Shown here one piece after another: positions 63,406 through 64,000 of a DNA stretch of 64,000 bases (positions are counted from its first letter, which is position 1; each line of letters opens with the position of its first letter). The stretch is from positions 4,402,001 to 4,466,000 of the forward strand of contig NC_019751.1 of NCBI RefSeq assembly GCF_000317435.1, written 5' to 3'. The position numbers were made by a program, and so were the translations under genes. This DNA is from Calothrix sp. PCC 6303 (GTDB lineage Bacteria; Cyanobacteriota; Cyanobacteriia; Cyanobacteriales; Nostocaceae). Below the pieces are notes generated by a model. It saw only the letters and a program-made list of their open reading frames with translations, did not search any database and was not told where the DNA came from.

Positions 63406-64000
63406 CTACACCGAAACAACTTCTCGCACCTCTACAGCTTCCCCAGTTAAGCTAAAAGCGCGGATTTCGGTAATTTTTACCTTTACTACCTTACCTCGCA
63501 ACTCGTTAATATCGCCATCAAAGAAAGTCAAGCGATTACCTCTTGTTCTTCCCATCACCTGATTCGCATATTTTTGGTTTTGTTCTTCCACCAAAATCTC
63601 TTCAACCCGTCCCAAGTAGCGATGCGATCGCTCTGATGCTGTAACATTGATTAAATGGTTAAGTTGCTGCAAGCGATCTTGTTTAATTTCTTCGCTCAAC
63701 TGCTCATCCCACAAAGCTGCGGGTGTATTTGGACGTGGAGAATATGCGGCAGTATTTACCAAGTCAAAGCCAATATCTGCAACTAATTTCAGTGTATTTT
63801 CAAATTGAGCCTCTGTTTCCCCAGGGAAACCCACAATTGCATCTGCACTAATTGAGGCATCTGGCATATATTCCCGGATTTTATCAATAATCCGGCGGTA
63901 TTTTTCGTGTGTATAACCTCGTGACATCCGTTTCAACACTTCATTATCACCAGATTGGAAAGGGATATGGAAATGCTCACAAACCTTAGGCAATTCTGCA
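63406..64000 (-). CDS. miaB: tRNA-2-methylthio-N6-dimethylallyladenosine synthase, C-terminal part
   Basis: The frame runs off the right edge (codons for AEL precede [14 protein letters not shown]). The visible part holds the end of the radical-SAM domain ([52 protein letters not shown]) and the C-terminal TRAM domain ([20 protein letters not shown] and [20 protein letters not shown]). The 4Fe-4S CxxxCxxC motif and N-terminal domain are outside the window. MiaB methylthiolates i6A37 in tRNA, preceding MiaE, whose gene lies at 22384-22983. The family assignment to MiaB rather than MtaB/RimO rests on the RNKVCEHxHIPxQSG-like context. Confidence 0.9.
   Translation of the reverse strand, partial: AELPKVCEHFHIPFQSGDNEVLKRMSRGYTHEKYRRIIDKIREYMPDASISADAIVGFPGETEAQFENTLKLVADIGFDLVNTAAYSPRPNTPAALWDEQLSEEIKQDRLQQLNHLINVTASERSHRYLGRVEEILVEEQNQKYANQVMGRTRGNRLTFFDGDINELRGKVVKVKITEIRAFSLTGEAVEVREVVSV

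Overview
The window is chromosomal DNA of a filamentous, probably heterocyst-forming cyanobacterium (Nostocales-like). The evidence is photosystem II genes (psbK, psbM), a phylloquinone-type MenG/UbiE, many HIP1 octamers (GCGATCGC), XisH/XisI, a Nif11-domain protein, Ser/Thr kinases with FHA/SH3 domains, a CHAT-TPR protein and heptanucleotide short tandem repeats. No rRNA operon or CRISPR array was seen. One tRNA (Gly-GCC) is present.

Layout. 1-2.5 kb: minus-strand kinases and a Nif11 protein. 2.94-3.07 kb: five perfect TTTTCCACA DnaA boxes in an AT-rich gap, a strong oriC candidate, with minus-strand genes to its left and plus-strand genes, including dnaN, to its right. 3.4-7.3 kb: a small membrane protein and a 1.2-kaa NACHT NTPase ending in twelve near-identical 35-residue HEAT-like repeats. 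7.5-14.1 kb: dnaN, an S4 protein, marC, a nitrilase-family amidase, a WGxxG protein, an EF-hand protein, an SNase-like nuclease, ribH and tRNA-Gly. 14.2-15.9 kb: a complete IS66-type element with 19-bp inverted repeats and an 8-bp target duplication. 16-18.8 kb: a BtuCDF/FecBCD-type ABC importer. 19-22.2 kb: a Sau96I/Eco47II-like type II restriction-modification pair, a small XRE regulator, about 40-bp phased repeats and a broken coiled-coil ORF. 22.4-38.6 kb: housekeeping genes (miaE, comF, cobS, tgt, psbK, ferredoxin, GST, GlcNAc-type kinase plus AmpG-like permease, psbM, USP, DUF445, menG).

38.6-47.1 kb is an accessory island: a TnpB-only IS605-type element, a frameshifted antitoxin, DUF4365, VapBC-type toxin-antitoxin, an IS1182-like remnant, Uma2, a two-part GNAT, XisI/XisH and HigBA. 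Two homologous hairpin sequences resembling integron attC sites lie directly downstream of the methyltransferase gene (18.94-19.02 kb, minus) and the GNAT gene (45.24-45.33 kb, plus). A shared 23-bp tail recurs at several gene borders in the island. This cassette-like organisation without an integrase is the most unusual feature of the window.

47.2-64 kb: argS; a hopanoid/triterpenoid cluster (HpnB-like glycosyltransferase, squalene-hopene cyclase, a methyltransferase, a squalene/phytoene synthase); a TPR lipoprotein-like protein, RNase D-like exonuclease, CAP protein, large TPR-CHAT protein, a conserved membrane protein, dapB and the 3' part of miaB. Several dispersed palindromic repeat families occur throughout, one inside the CHAT gene and one inside tnpB.
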